A stretch of DNA of 64,000 nt from Ensifer aridi (GTDB lineage Bacteria > Pseudomonadota > Alphaproteobacteria > Rhizobiales > Rhizobiaceae). Below, in pieces: positions 26,990 to 35,774 of this stretch (within the stretch, counting starts at the first letter, position 1; the number at the start of each line of letters is the position of its first letter). Both the position numbers and the translations under genes were made by a program. Below the pieces are notes generated by a model. It worked only from the letters and a program-made list of their open reading frames with translations, did not search any database and had not been told where the DNA came from. The stretch covers positions 1-64,000 of the forward strand of contig NZ_LUAV01000035.1 in the NCBI RefSeq assembly GCF_002078505.1. The letters are read 5' to 3'.

Positions 26990-27012
26990 CTTCCGAGCGC
27001 CGGAGACCTCGA

Positions 27013-28362
27013 ATGCAGAAAGCTTTGCTCAGTTACTACGGAGACGACCTGACGGGTTCCACCGATGTCATGGAGGCGCTTTCTTCCCAGGGAGTCGACA
27101 CGGCACTGTTCCTCAAAATTCCCGATGCGGCGCTTCTTCAACGCTTCGCTCATTGCCGCGCTTTCGGACTCGCCGGCACCAGCCGCAGCCAGACTCCCGC
27201 CTGGATGGCGGAGAACCTTCTGCCGGCCTTCTTGTGGCTGAAATCGCTCGGGGCGGACTTCGCGCACTACAAAGTGTGCTCGACCTTCGATTCCAGCCCC
27301 ACAGTCGGCAATATCGGCAAGGCGATCGAGATCGGCCGGACGGTCTTCGGGAAAGCACCAGTTCCGCTCGTCGTCGGCGCGCCGCAGATCCGCCGCTATA
27401 CGGCCTTCGGCAATCTCTTCGCCGCCTATCGCGGCGACACCTATCGCATCGATCGTCACCCGGTGATGAGCCGGCATCCCGTCACACCCATGGACGAGGC
27501 CGACATCCGGCTTCACCTGTCGCGGCAGACATCGCTCAGCGCGGGGCTCATCGATCTCGCGCACCTTTCGTCGCCGGACGCGGACGCGTTCGCAGATAAG
27601 GCCTTTGCCGAAGATAACGATATCGTCCTTCTCGACGTCGCCGATGAGGCGAGCCAGGCGGTCGTAGGGCGCCAGCTCTGGCGCAGGCGCGTTGCGGGCG
27701 GGCAATTCGCCTGCGGCTCTTCGGGCCTCGAATATGCGCTCGTTCGCGAATGGCGCCGCCTCGGGCTTGTCGACGACGCGCCCGCTTTCACCCCGCCGGG
27801 GCCGGTCGATCGGATCGCCGTCGTCTCCGGCAGCGTGTCGCCGACGACGGAACGGCAGATTCGCCACGCGCTCGAGCACGGCTTCGACGGGATCGCGCTC
27901 GACGCGGTCGCCTTCGCCGCGGCGGAGGAGGGGTCTGTGGTCGAGGATGCGGTCGCGCGCGGACTGTCCAGCCTCGCTGAAGGCCGCAGCGTAATCCTCT
28001 ACACGGCTCTTGGCCCTTCGGCTGATCGAGGCGATGCCATTCCCCTCGAGGACGGCTCCCGTCATAGAATCGGCGAACGGTTAGGGCTGCTTCTGAAAGA
28101 GCTGGTGACACGCGCCGGGCTCCGCCGCGCGGTGATCGCCGGCGGGGACACATCCAGCCACGCGCTCGGCCAGCTTTCCGTCGATGCGCTGAACTTGCGG
28201 CTGCCCTTGCCGCAGTCGCCCGGCTCGCCCCTCTGCACGGCGCATAGCGCGGATCCTCGAGTGGACGGGATAGAGGTGGCGCTAAAGGGCGGACAGGTCG
28301 GCCTAGACGATTACTTCTCGATGATCCGCGACGGCCGCCCCGGCTACTGCATGATTCCTTAA
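27013..28362 (+). CDS. oiaK: Four-carbon acid sugar kinase family protein, probable 3-oxo-isoapionate kinase
   Basis: This 449-residue protein has the DUF1537 two-domain form. The N-terminal substrate domain contains YYGDDLTGSTDVMEAL near residue 8, and the ATP-binding C-terminal domain has VSGSVSPTTERQI near 275 and AGGDTSSHAL near 375. With the RuBisCO-like gene just upstream, the OiaK assignment (phosphorylation of 3-oxo-isoapionate at C4) is the best reading. GGAGA precedes the ATG. The last four residues and the TAA stop lie within mosaic repeat 28350-28450, so the native C-terminus may have been altered by the element. Confidence 0.86.
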   Translation: MQKALLSYYGDDLTGSTDVMEALSSQGVDTALFLKIPDAALLQRFAHCRAFGLAGTSRSQTPAWMAENLLPAFLWLKSLGADFAHYKVCSTFDSSPTVGNIGKAIEIGRTVFGKAPVPLVVGAPQIRRYTAFGNLFAAYRGDTYRIDRHPVMSRHPVTPMDEADIRLHLSRQTSLSAGLIDLAHLSSPDADAFADKAFAEDNDIVLLDVADEASQAVVGRQLWRRRVAGGQFACGSSGLEYALVREWRRLGLVDDAPAFTPPGPVDRIAVVSGSVSPTTERQIRHALEHGFDGIALDAVAFAAAEEGSVVEDAVARGLSSLAEGRSVILYTALGPSADRGDAIPLEDGSRHRIGERLGLLLKELVTRAGLRRAVIAGGDTSSHALGQLSVDALNLRLPLPQSPGSPLCTAHSADPRVDGIEVALKGGQVGLDDYFSMIRDGRPGYCMIP

Positions 28363-28450
28363 ATCGGAATCGATTTAAGGACAAAATCATGCAGCAACTC
28401 AAAGTGCTACAGCGACCTTTGCGCGTCCGATTGGACGCGCGGCGCTGTAG
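28350..28450 (+). repeat. Intergenic mosaic repeat family A, copy 2 (intact)
   Basis: The 101-base element has two hairpins. The first pairs CATGATT-CCTTAAATCG with CGATTTAAGG-AAATCATG at 28350-28391. The second pairs CTACAGCG with CGCTGTAG and contains an inner stem GCGCGTCC/GGACGCGC at 28407-28450. It overlaps the last codons of the upstream kinase gene. Copy 3 at 59170 is nearly identical in layout. Confidence 0.8.
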
Positions 28451-28514
28451 AGTATCTTCGATGAACGCGGAGGCGGTTTGAGGAGTTGTCCGACAGATAG
28501 CCCACCTCGCGGCC

Positions 28515-29447
28515 TCAGCTTCCAACGTCAATCGCCGATGACATATCCTTCGCGGCCGAGACAATGGCACGTCTCAACCATATGTGCCTGGGCGCGTCTT
28601 GCTGGCGCGCGTGCCAGGCGAGGCTCATCGTGAAGCTCCCAAGATCGAGGGGCGGCGGCAACGATACGAAGCGCCTCATGTTGGCGGCCGCTCGTGCCAG
28701 GCTCGACGGCAGGGTCATGATCAGGTCGGAGCGGGCGGCGATCTCGACCGCCGCGAAGAAGTTCGGCACGCGCAGCTTCACTCGCCGCGTTCGCCCCATT
28801 CGCGCGAGCACCTCATCGACAGGTGCAGGCCCGACGCCGGTGACGCTCACCACGATATGCTCAAGCGCCAGAAAGCGGTCGAGCGTGAGTTTTCCGGCGA
28901 GCGCAGGGTGATGCGCCCGCATGAGCGTCACGAGTTCTTCGTCATAGAGGCCGCGTCGCTGGATGCCGGCCGGCGCTTCGTCGAGCAGCGCCACCATCGC
29001 ATCCGCGACACCGTGCTCCAGCGCTTCGATCCCGTTCGTGCCCGGCGCGACGATATCGAGATCGAGGGACGGTGCCTCGCGGGCGAGGCGGGCGAGCAAA
29101 TGCGGCGTGAGCGCGGCGGCCTGGAGATCGGGCATAAGAAGCCGGATTCGACCCGTCGCTGTCGCGGGATCGAACGAGTTCGCTTCCAACAATTCTCCTA
29201 GGCCTGCCAATATCCTGCGCAGGACGGGGCGCACCTCTTCGGCACGGGAACTGAGGACGTAGCCGCCCGGTCCATCGACCAGTAGCGCGTCCGAAAACAG
29301 CGCGCGCAATCGCCCCAGGGCACGGCTCGCGGCAGGCTGGCTCATGCCGAGCCGGTGGGCGGCCCGCGTGACGCTCTTCTCATCCAGCAGCGCCTCAAGC
29401 GCCACCAACAGGTTTAGGTCGATCCGGCGTAAATCCACTTCGCGCAT
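28515..29447 (-). CDS. LysR-family transcriptional regulator
   Basis: This 310-residue protein has the LysR layout: helix-turn-helix at residues 10-65 (DLNLLVALEALLDEKSVTRAAHRLGMSQPAASRAL) and a periplasmic-binding-fold effector domain from about 95. The ATG at 29447 (MREVDLRRID) fits the family start; the open frame continues far upstream but without similarity. It is divergent from the NmrA-like gene with 87 bases between, so it probably controls that gene. LysR proteins of this subgroup (NodD/PcpR-like N-terminus) often sense aromatic compounds, but no ligand can be inferred here. Confidence 0.9.
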   Translation of the reverse strand: MREVDLRRIDLNLLVALEALLDEKSVTRAAHRLGMSQPAASRALGRLRALFSDALLVDGPGGYVLSSRAEEVRPVLRRILAGLGELLEANSFDPATATGRIRLLMPDLQAAALTPHLLARLAREAPSLDLDIVAPGTNGIEALEHGVADAMVALLDEAPAGIQRRGLYDEELVTLMRAHHPALAGKLTLDRFLALEHIVVSVTGVGPAPVDEVLARMGRTRRVKLRVPNFFAAVEIAARSDLIMTLPSSLARAAANMRRFVSLPPPLDLGSFTMSLAWHARQQDAPRHIWLRRAIVSAAKDMSSAIDVGS

Positions 29448-29534
29448 ACTGGCTATGTATAACATGCATTGGACGCATGGAAATCCCCCGCCTATTAGTT
29501 CCTTTATCGAAAGCGAACTGACGGAGTAGCAATC

Positions 29535-30422
29535 ATGTATGTTGTACTTGGAGCAAACGGACGGGCCGGCGGCGAGGTAGCGCGCGCCCTTATCGAACGC
29601 GGCGAGGCCGTGCGTGTCGTCCTGCGTAGCAAGGAACAGGGTGAAAAATGGACAGCCCTTGGCGCTGAGGTGGCCGTCGCGACCATCGAGGATGCCGACG
29701 CGATGGCCGATGCGCTGAAGGGCGCGTCGGGAGTGTTCCTGCTCAATCCACCGCCGGTGAGCGGTGATCCCTATGCGCGCACGGAAGAATTCGGTGCGGC
29801 GCTGTCCGGTGCAGCACGGCGGGCGCGTCTGCCAAAGGCCGTTGTCCTGTCGTCCATCGGAGCGCAGCATGCCTCCGGCACCGGCGTCATCGCCACCCTC
29901 AACCGGTTCGAGGCACTGCTTGACGGGGTGGCACCGGCGACCGTCTTCCTGCGGTCGGGCTATTTTGTCGAGACCTGGGGCGAGGTGGCGCAAACTGTCA
30001 TGTCGGAAAGCGTGCTGCCGACCTTTATCGAACCCTCTCAGAGAATTCCGATGGTGAGCACGATCGATGTCGGGCGCGCTGCGGCAGCCGTGCTGTGCGA
30101 GGAGTGGACCGGGAAGCGGGTCGTTGAGCTGGCCGGACCGGAAGACTGGAGCGCCGGCGATGTGGCGTCGGCCTTCGCGGAAGTTCTCGGCCTCCCGGTG
30201 GTGCCGGTACCGGTCCCGCCGGAGCGCCGCGCCGCGCTGCTCGCCGAGGAAGGCGTGCCCGGTGAGGTGGCGAACGCGCTTCTCGGCATGTATGAGGGAA
30301 TCGCCAAGGGCCTGTTCATGCACCAGAACGGCAGTGAACACCGGCGCGGCACGATTTCTCTGATGACAGCGATAGAGCGCGTTGTCGCACGGTTGAACCA
30401 GCCGACCGCTGATCTTCACTGA
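29535..30422 (+). CDS. NmrA-like NAD(P)-binding protein (atypical short-chain dehydrogenase)
   Basis: This 295-residue protein begins with the Rossmann motif VVLGANGRAGGEVARALIERG of NmrA/QOR2-type atypical short-chain dehydrogenases. It continues with VFLLNPPPVSGD and VLSSIGAQHASGTG; the classical YxxxK catalytic pair is absent. Related proteins act as redox sensors or quinone/azo reductases. The start lies just after a short AT-rich leader shared with the divergent LysR gene. After the stop there is a long imperfect hairpin (AGGAGCC with GGCTCCT near 30443-30480) without a T run. The function is unproven. Confidence 0.85.
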   Translation: MYVVLGANGRAGGEVARALIERGEAVRVVLRSKEQGEKWTALGAEVAVATIEDADAMADALKGASGVFLLNPPPVSGDPYARTEEFGAALSGAARRARLPKAVVLSSIGAQHASGTGVIATLNRFEALLDGVAPATVFLRSGYFVETWGEVAQTVMSESVLPTFIEPSQRIPMVSTIDVGRAAAAVLCEEWTGKRVVELAGPEDWSAGDVASAFAEVLGLPVVPVPVPPERRAALLAEEGVPGEVANALLGMYEGIAKGLFMHQNGSEHRRGTISLMTAIERVVARLNQPTADLH

Positions 30423-30837
30423 TTAGCGAGAATTCACGCGACAGAGGAGCCTGAGCGGAGACCTTCGCGGACGGGCTCCTGGGTTCTCACGCCGGCATCT
30501 ATCTGCAAAGATTTTGTGCGGGAGGCGCCGGTGCACGATAATTGAGCAATGCGGCTGCGGCGGACTAATATTTGATCATCCCCAAAAGCGACCTACGCAT
30601 TCCTCTTTGCCTAGACGCCTGAATTTCTTCGTTTATCTCAAAACACCTAGCTTGGCACGCTGCTTGCATCCATTATTTTGAGCCCAGGCAGACCCCAATG
30701 GCGCCCAATGTCGCGCGCCAGAAGCAAGGTTGCTGAAGAGGATCGACGCGCGCATCCCCGATGAGCGCGGACCCCTGTTTGCGGCTTTTCCAGGATCAAC
30801 CGACAGGGATTGGCGCTGACACGCGCCGGGAGAAGTT
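30423..30837 (+). other. Intergenic region and leader of the nitrate transporter gene
   Basis: The 415 bases hold a sigma54 promoter (30652-30669) and then a leader of about 160 bases before the ATG. The leader contains short stems, for example TGGCGC with GCGCCA at 30699-30720, and may be a regulatory RNA element. No small gene is supported. Confidence 0.5.
30652..30669 (+). promoter_or_regulatory. Sigma54 (RpoN) -24/-12 promoter
   Basis: TTGGCACG-CTGC-TTGCAT matches the consensus TGGCACG-N4-TTGCW completely, with GG at 30654-30655 and GC at 30666-30667, twelve bases apart. Transcription would start near 30680, about 158 bases before the nitrate transporter ATG. This points to nitrogen control through NtrC, although no clear NtrC site pair was found upstream. 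Confidence 0.85.
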
Positions 30838-32103
30838 ATGTCCGCTCTTCACCAAACACAGCCCACCAGTGCAGGCGAGCAAGCGCGCGCCCTGTGGATT
30901 TCAACGACTGCATTCACGATCTGTTTTGCCGTATGGACCATCTTTTCGATCATCGGCGTGCGTATCAAGGACGAGCTTGGCCTCAGCGAAGCTGAGTTCG
31001 GGCTTCTGATCGGCATGCCGATCCTCACGGGATCGCTGGTCCGCATCTTTCTCGGCATTTGGACCAGCCGCTATGGCGGTCGCCTGGTTTACACGCTGAC
31101 GATGGTGGCAGCGGCGCTTGCCACGTTCCTGTTGGCCTATGCGACCACCTATCCGCAAATGCTCCTTGCCGGCCTCGGCGTCGGCCTCGCGGGTGGCTCC
31201 TTTGCCGTCGGTGTTGCCTATGTCTCGCCGTTCTTTCCGCCGGAAAAGCAGGGCACGGCGCTCGGCATTTTCGGCGCCGGCAATGTGGGAGCGGCCGTCA
31301 CCAAGTTCCTCGCGCCGTTCGTTCTCGTCGCCTTCGGTTGGCAGGCTGTTGCGGAAATCTGGGCGGTCGTGCTTTTGCTCACGGCGATCGTCTTCTGGTT
31401 CTCGACCGAAGACGACCCGCAGTTCCGCGCTCGACGTGAAACTCGTCAGCCCCGCAAGAGCTTTCTCAAGGAATTCGAGCCGCTGAAGAACGTCCAGGTC
31501 TGGCGCTTCTCCCTCTATTATTTCTTCGCCTTCGGCGGTTTCGTCGCCCTTGCGCTGTGGCTTCCGCGCTACCTCGTCGGCGTCTACGGCTTCAGCATCG
31601 AAACGGCAGGCATGATCGCCGCCGCTTATTCGATCCCCGGCAGCATCTTCCGCGCCTATGGCGGCGCGCTGTCGGACAAGATCGGCGCGCGCAAGATCAT
31701 GTACGCCATGTTTGCCGTGTCCGCGGTGGCAACGGCAATCCTTTCGGTGCCCGCAGGCGGCGCGATGCCGATCATCGTGACGCCGGTTGTTTTCGTCGCC
31801 GTCACTTTCGTGCTGGGCTTCGTCATGAGCCTCGGTAAGGCAGCGGTCTACAAGCACATACCCGCCTATTATCCCTCCCATGTCGGTGCCGTCGGTGGCG
31901 TCGTGGGCATGATGGGCGGGCTCGGCGGTTTCGTCCTGCCGATTGCCTTCGGCTATCTCAAAGATGTGACGGGCCTGTGGTCGAGCTGCTTCATGCTGCT
32001 CTTTGTCATCGTCGCCGCCTCCATGATCTGGATGAACGCCTCGATCCGGCAGATCAAGCGGCGTGCCGGTGAAGGCATGCCGGCCGGCGCCATTGCACAA
32101 TAG
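30838..32103 (+). CDS. narK: Nitrate/nitrite transporter of the NarK family
   Basis: This 421-residue 12-helix MFS protein carries the nitrate-porter signatures: LGIFGAGNVGAAVTKFLAP near residue 142 and GVVGMMGGLGGFVLPI near 355, with the conserved substrate Arg residues in RIFLGIWTSRYGGR near 65 and FRAYGGALSDKIGARK near 275. It imports nitrate or exports nitrite across the inner membrane. CGGGAGAAGTT precedes the ATG. The sigma54 promoter upstream suggests use in nitrate assimilation under nitrogen limitation rather than respiration. No nitrate reductase gene lies in the window; the chromate genes downstream are on the opposite strand. Confidence 0.92.
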   Translation: MSALHQTQPTSAGEQARALWISTTAFTICFAVWTIFSIIGVRIKDELGLSEAEFGLLIGMPILTGSLVRIFLGIWTSRYGGRLVYTLTMVAAALATFLLAYATTYPQMLLAGLGVGLAGGSFAVGVAYVSPFFPPEKQGTALGIFGAGNVGAAVTKFLAPFVLVAFGWQAVAEIWAVVLLLTAIVFWFSTEDDPQFRARRETRQPRKSFLKEFEPLKNVQVWRFSLYYFFAFGGFVALALWLPRYLVGVYGFSIETAGMIAAAYSIPGSIFRAYGGALSDKIGARKIMYAMFAVSAVATAILSVPAGGAMPIIVTPVVFVAVTFVLGFVMSLGKAAVYKHIPAYYPSHVGAVGGVVGMMGGLGGFVLPIAFGYLKDVTGLWSSCFMLLFVIVAASMIWMNASIRQIKRRAGEGMPAGAIAQ

Positions 32104-32159
32104 TCCGGCTTGATCGACGTTGCTGTTGGTCCCCACGCGCCGGCCGGGCGCGTGGGACG

Positions 32160-33569
32160 TTAGGCGTGGCCGAACACCGTCCACACGAGGCCCGCCAGGG
32201 CGCAGGCCAGAAGCGTCGCGAGGATCGATGCGCGATAACGGAAAATCGCGACCGCGGCAGCGATCGTCAAAAGCAGGGAAGGCACGACGAGAGACGCCGC
32301 CACAGGCATATCGAGGGCGAACCACCCGAGCCTCCACGTCACCACCTCTGCAAACAGCGTGTGCAGACCGAACCAGACCGCGAGATTGAGGATGACGCCG
32401 ACGACTGCGGCGGTGATCGCCGACATCGCGCCCGTAAGCGCTACATTGTTGCGCAGCCGCTCGATGAATGGCGCTCCGAGGAATATCCAGAGGAAGCAGG
32501 GTACGAACGTCACCCAGGTCGTCAGGATCGCGGCGAACGTCGCCGCCGTCATGGGGTGAAGGGTACCCGGATCGCGGTAGGCTCCCATGAAGCCAACGAA
32601 CTGCACGACCATGATCAGCGGCCCCGGCGTCGTCTCCGCCATGCCGAGCCCGTCGAGCATCTCGCCCGGCTTCAGCCAGCCGTAATGCTGCACCGCCTCC
32701 TGGGCGACATAGGCGAGCACGGCATAGGCCCCGCCGAAGGTGACGACCGCCATCTGGCTGAAAAACAGCCCGATTTGCGTGAAGACATCACCTAGGCCGA
32801 GAAAGGTGATCAGTAACGCCAATGGCGTCAGCCACAGCGCCAGGAACACCGCCGAGACCCGGAGCGACCACGCGAGATTAGGGCGCGCGTGGGCGGGTAT
32901 CTCCTCGCCCAATACCGAATCCTCGTCCCTGAGGACGGGACCCGAGCCCGCCTTGTGACCGCCGCCGATCCGGAAGAGCGGCGAACCGGAGCGGCCGCCG
33001 ATATAGCCGAGGATGCCTGCCGCCAGGATGATCAGCGGAAAGGGGACGCGAAAGAAGAAGATGGCGATGAAGGCCGCCGTGGCGATGCCGATCATCAGTT
33101 GGTTCTTGAGCGCCCTGCCGCCGATCCGGAACACGGCATGGACGACGACGGCGAGCACTGCGGCCTTCAGGCCGAAGAACAGTCCTTCGACAACGGTGAC
33201 ATTGCCAAAGGCGGCGTAGATGTAGCTCAGGCCGAGAATAGCGAGAAAGCCAGGCAGCACGAACAGTGTTCCGGCGACGAGGCCGCCGGCGGTGCGGTGC
33301 AGGAGCCAGCCGATATAGACGGCGAGCTGCTGTGCCTCGGGTCCGGGCAGCAGCATGCAGTAGTTGAGCGCATGCAGGAAACGGTGCTCGCCGATCCAGC
33401 GCTTCTCGTCGACGAGGATGCGGTGCATCACCGCGATCTGCCCCGCCGGACCACCGAAGCTCAGGGCCGCAATTCTCGCCCACACCCGGACCGCTTCGCC
33501 GAACGGAATACCGTGAGTGTATTGCTGCCGCGCCGTGTCCGGCGCGGCTTTGCCTGCGATCTCGGTCAT
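32160..33569 (-). CDS. chrA: Chromate transporter, two-domain form
   Basis: This 469-residue membrane protein is a long-chain CHR family member with two homologous halves, each with FGGPxxQ/FGGAYAV-type motifs (ALSFGGPAGQIAVMH near residue 37; VVTFGGAYAVLAYVAQ near 285). The family hallmark PGPEAQQLAVYIGW is near 75, and ETTPGPLIMVVQFVGF is near 322. It exports chromate using the proton gradient. Its ATG follows the stop of chrB directly (TGAATG), so the two genes form a translationally coupled leftward operon. About ten to twelve helices are expected. Confidence 0.95.
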   Translation of the reverse strand: MTEIAGKAAPDTARQQYTHGIPFGEAVRVWARIAALSFGGPAGQIAVMHRILVDEKRWIGEHRFLHALNYCMLLPGPEAQQLAVYIGWLLHRTAGGLVAGTLFVLPGFLAILGLSYIYAAFGNVTVVEGLFFGLKAAVLAVVVHAVFRIGGRALKNQLMIGIATAAFIAIFFFRVPFPLIILAAGILGYIGGRSGSPLFRIGGGHKAGSGPVLRDEDSVLGEEIPAHARPNLAWSLRVSAVFLALWLTPLALLITFLGLGDVFTQIGLFFSQMAVVTFGGAYAVLAYVAQEAVQHYGWLKPGEMLDGLGMAETTPGPLIMVVQFVGFMGAYRDPGTLHPMTAATFAAILTTWVTFVPCFLWIFLGAPFIERLRNNVALTGAMSAITAAVVGVILNLAVWFGLHTLFAEVVTWRLGWFALDMPVAASLVVPSLLLTIAAAVAIFRYRASILATLLACALAGLVWTVFGHA

Positions 33570-34391
33570 TCACATATCCTTCTTCGGCGATGGCCAGTTG
33601 TGGGTTTCGTCCGTAGCATCCCGGCACCAGCGATAAAAGGCGTCGTAGAGCAGCATCCCGGCCTCCAGTTGCGCAAGGTCATCGGCATACATGCGCGACA
33701 AGCCGAGAGATGCCGCCAAAAGACCCGGCGCTTGCGGGGCGAGATCGAGCCGAGCGGTATCCGCGCCCCGCACGATGGTGGCAAGCCGCAGCAGCGGCTC
33801 CGTCGAAAGACCGAACTCGTCGACCATCACGTCGAAGGTACAAAGCTCGCCCTTGTGGCTCCAGCGGATCGGGGCATCGATGTCGAAGGGGGTCGCAGCG
33901 AAGCGGTCCCCAACCACCTCGACTTCGGACGGCGACACGAACAGGAAGACTGCCCGCGGATCGACGAAACGGCGGATCAGCCAGGGGCAGGCGATGCGGT
34001 CGATCTTCGGGCGCGCCCGCGTCACCCAGACGGTGCGGCCGCTTGCGTCCCGTTCCGGTATCGCGGAGGCGGGTACCGCCGGATAGCCGCCCTCTGCCCA
34101 GGCTTCGAAGCCGCCCTCCAATACGTCGGCGGCAATGCCATAGTGGCGAAGCCAGGCGGCGACACCGTAGCTGAGCTTCTTGCCGCGATGGCAGATCACG
34201 ACCGCGGACTCGCTGGCGATGTCGGCAATCCATTCCTGTACGTGGCGATAATCGCGCCGAACGGAGCCGGGCACCAGACGCGGGTCGGCATCGAAGTCCT
34301 CGTCGATCCGAACGTCGATCAGCCCCGGGCATTTTGGGGTGCCGACAAGGCGTGCGAGTTTCTCGGGGGAAATTTCAAGAAGTGACGACAT
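33570..34391 (-). CDS. chrB: Rhodanese domain fused to ChrB C-terminal chromate-resistance domain
   Basis: This 273-residue protein joins an N-terminal rhodanese domain (about residues 5-115, active loop VICHRGKKLSYG near 70) to a Chrome_Resist/ChrB C-terminal domain (about 130-265, hallmark WVTRARPKIDRIACPWLIRRFVDP split by the start of the domain). ChrB proteins sense chromate or aid resistance, classically with a different N-terminus; here a sulfurtransferase-like domain takes its place. ATG 34391 follows GGGAGGA; an open frame to 34775 lacks similarity. The stop codon abuts the chrA start. The role of the rhodanese half is not known. Confidence 0.9.
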   Translation of the reverse strand: MSSLLEISPEKLARLVGTPKCPGLIDVRIDEDFDADPRLVPGSVRRDYRHVQEWIADIASESAVVICHRGKKLSYGVAAWLRHYGIAADVLEGGFEAWAEGGYPAVPASAIPERDASGRTVWVTRARPKIDRIACPWLIRRFVDPRAVFLFVSPSEVEVVGDRFAATPFDIDAPIRWSHKGELCTFDVMVDEFGLSTEPLLRLATIVRGADTARLDLAPQAPGLLAASLGLSRMYADDLAQLEAGMLLYDAFYRWCRDATDETHNWPSPKKDM

Positions 34392-34528
34392 GGCGCGTCC
34401 TCCCGTGTGAGCGGTTGAAATGGACGCGATACTTCGGCTGTCGCCTCGTGGGGTGATCGCAACCCCATGCGCGATGTTTTCCTCCCATTGCTGGGTGCTG
34501 TCAAGGCCGGCTTTTCTTGGTCCGACCC

Positions 34529-35485
34529 TTAACTCCTTCCTTCGCCAGCGGAGGAGGTCACGGACGAAGCCGCGGCTGCGTGGGCGGCCGGCAGGCCCGA
34601 CCACCCCTGGAAGCCGACATAGATGCCGACGGCGATGATCAGGATGCTCGAGAAATAGGGAGCCCTGCCCGCGAACGTGCCGAACCAGCTCCAGCGTTTC
34701 GTCGCATGACGCACGCTCAAGGCTGCGGCCGCGCCGACGGTGACGAGGGTGAGCGCCAGGCCGATCGAGAAGCACAGGACAAGCGCGAAGCCGAGCGTGA
34801 ACTCCTTCAGTTGCAGGCAGAGCAGGAGCACGGTGATGGCGGCCGGGCAGGGGATCAGTCCGCCGGTGAGGCCGAACAGAATGATCTGCCAGATGGTCAC
34901 GCTCCGGTCGGCGAACCGGCGGCGGATGTCGTTGGCATGCGCCAATTCATGGGCGTCCTGGTAGCTGTCGGTCGCCAGGTTGAGCCCGCGAAGCTCCTCG
35001 CGCATATGATCGTGACCCTGCCCGGTATCGATCCGGGGAGGGGCGCCGTGACTATGGCCATGGGAAGGGTCATGATCGTGATGGTGGCGATGGCCATGGC
35101 CGTGCACATGGCAGGCCGCTGCTTTCGCGCGTTGCTGGTCTTGCCATGTCCGCCACAGCATCCACAGCGCGATTGCGACGATGATGGCGGCCGACGCGAG
35201 TTGGAAATACGGCTCGACGGCTTCCGAATCCACGCCCCGCCAGAGATAGATGCCCGCAAACGCGATGCCCCAGACGACGATTGTGTGCGAGACCGTCGCC
35301 GCGATGCCGAGCAGGACGGCCTGCGTGACCGTCCCGCGGATGGCGACAATGAAGGCGGCCATCATCGTCTTCGAATGACCGGGCTCCAGGCCATGCAAGG
35401 CGCCGAGCAGGATGGCGCTCGGGACGAACAGCCAGGCATGGGCCGCTCCCTGCTGCATCAGATCGGCGAAAGCGGCCATCGGCAT
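34529..35485 (-). CDS. RcnA/NiCoT-type nickel-cobalt efflux permease
   Basis: This 318-residue inner-membrane protein belongs to the NicO/RcnA family. The signature LLGALHGLEPGHSKTMMAAF is near residues 22-41, with TVSHTIVVWGIAF near 64. A long His-rich cytoplasmic loop lies at about 127-160 (HVHGHGHRHHHDHD) and is followed by GLTGGLIPCPAAITVLLLC. The loop probably delivers Ni or Co to the pore. It follows the repressor gene by four bases, so metal controls both. The His loop and the gene partner favour efflux rather than uptake. Confidence 0.92.
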   Translation of the reverse strand: MPMAAFADLMQQGAAHAWLFVPSAILLGALHGLEPGHSKTMMAAFIVAIRGTVTQAVLLGIAATVSHTIVVWGIAFAGIYLWRGVDSEAVEPYFQLASAAIIVAIALWMLWRTWQDQQRAKAAACHVHGHGHRHHHDHDPSHGHSHGAPPRIDTGQGHDHMREELRGLNLATDSYQDAHELAHANDIRRRFADRSVTIWQIILFGLTGGLIPCPAAITVLLLCLQLKEFTLGFALVLCFSIGLALTLVTVGAAAALSVRHATKRWSWFGTFAGRAPYFSSILIIAVGIYVGFQGWSGLPAAHAAAASSVTSSAGEGRS

Positions 35486-35489
35486 GACC

Positions 35490-35765
35490 TCAGAGATATT
35501 TGGTGATCGACTTGAACTCGTCGATCGATTGGCGCTGGTCGCGCGGAAGCACGCCGACGGTCTCTTCGAGACAGTGGTCCAGATGGTCCTGGATGAGCGT
35601 CCGCTTCGCCTGCGTGATCGCCTTCTCCACCGCGTGGAGCTGCTGGGCGATATCGAGGCAGGGCCTGCCGCCCTCGATCATGGCGATAACGCTCTTCAGG
35701 TGCCCTTCGGCACGCTTCAGCCGCTTGACGATTTCGGGATGGGTTTCATGCTTGTGCTCTGTCAT
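35490..35765 (-). CDS. DmeR/RcnR-type metal-sensing repressor (CsoR family)
   Basis: This 91-residue four-helix protein is of the CsoR/RcnR (DUF156) family. Metal-ligand positions read: His residues in the N-terminal tail (4, 6, 9), Cys36, His61 and Cys65. The Cys-His-Cys triad is shared with copper sensor CsoR, but the added N-terminal His fits the His-Cys-His-Cys pattern of DmeR and InrS, sensors of Ni and Co. Together with the downstream efflux pump this supports Ni/Co sensing. It is first in the leftward unit, and a GC-rich inverted repeat operator lies just upstream at 35775-35795. Confidence 0.9.
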   Translation of the reverse strand: MTEHKHETHPEIVKRLKRAEGHLKSVIAMIEGGRPCLDIAQQLHAVEKAITQAKRTLIQDHLDHCLEETVGVLPRDQRQSIDEFKSITKYL

Positions 35766-35774
35766 AGATTTTAC

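Noticed and set aside
28515..30419. A 634-residue version of the LysR protein extending through the NmrA-like gene
   Set aside because: The extra 320 residues are the antisense of the NmrA-like gene; the LysR domain begins at the ATG at 29447.
35490..35765. Copper-sensing CsoR
   Set aside because: The Cys-His-Cys triad is compatible, but the N-terminal His residues and the RcnA-type pump favour Ni/Co.
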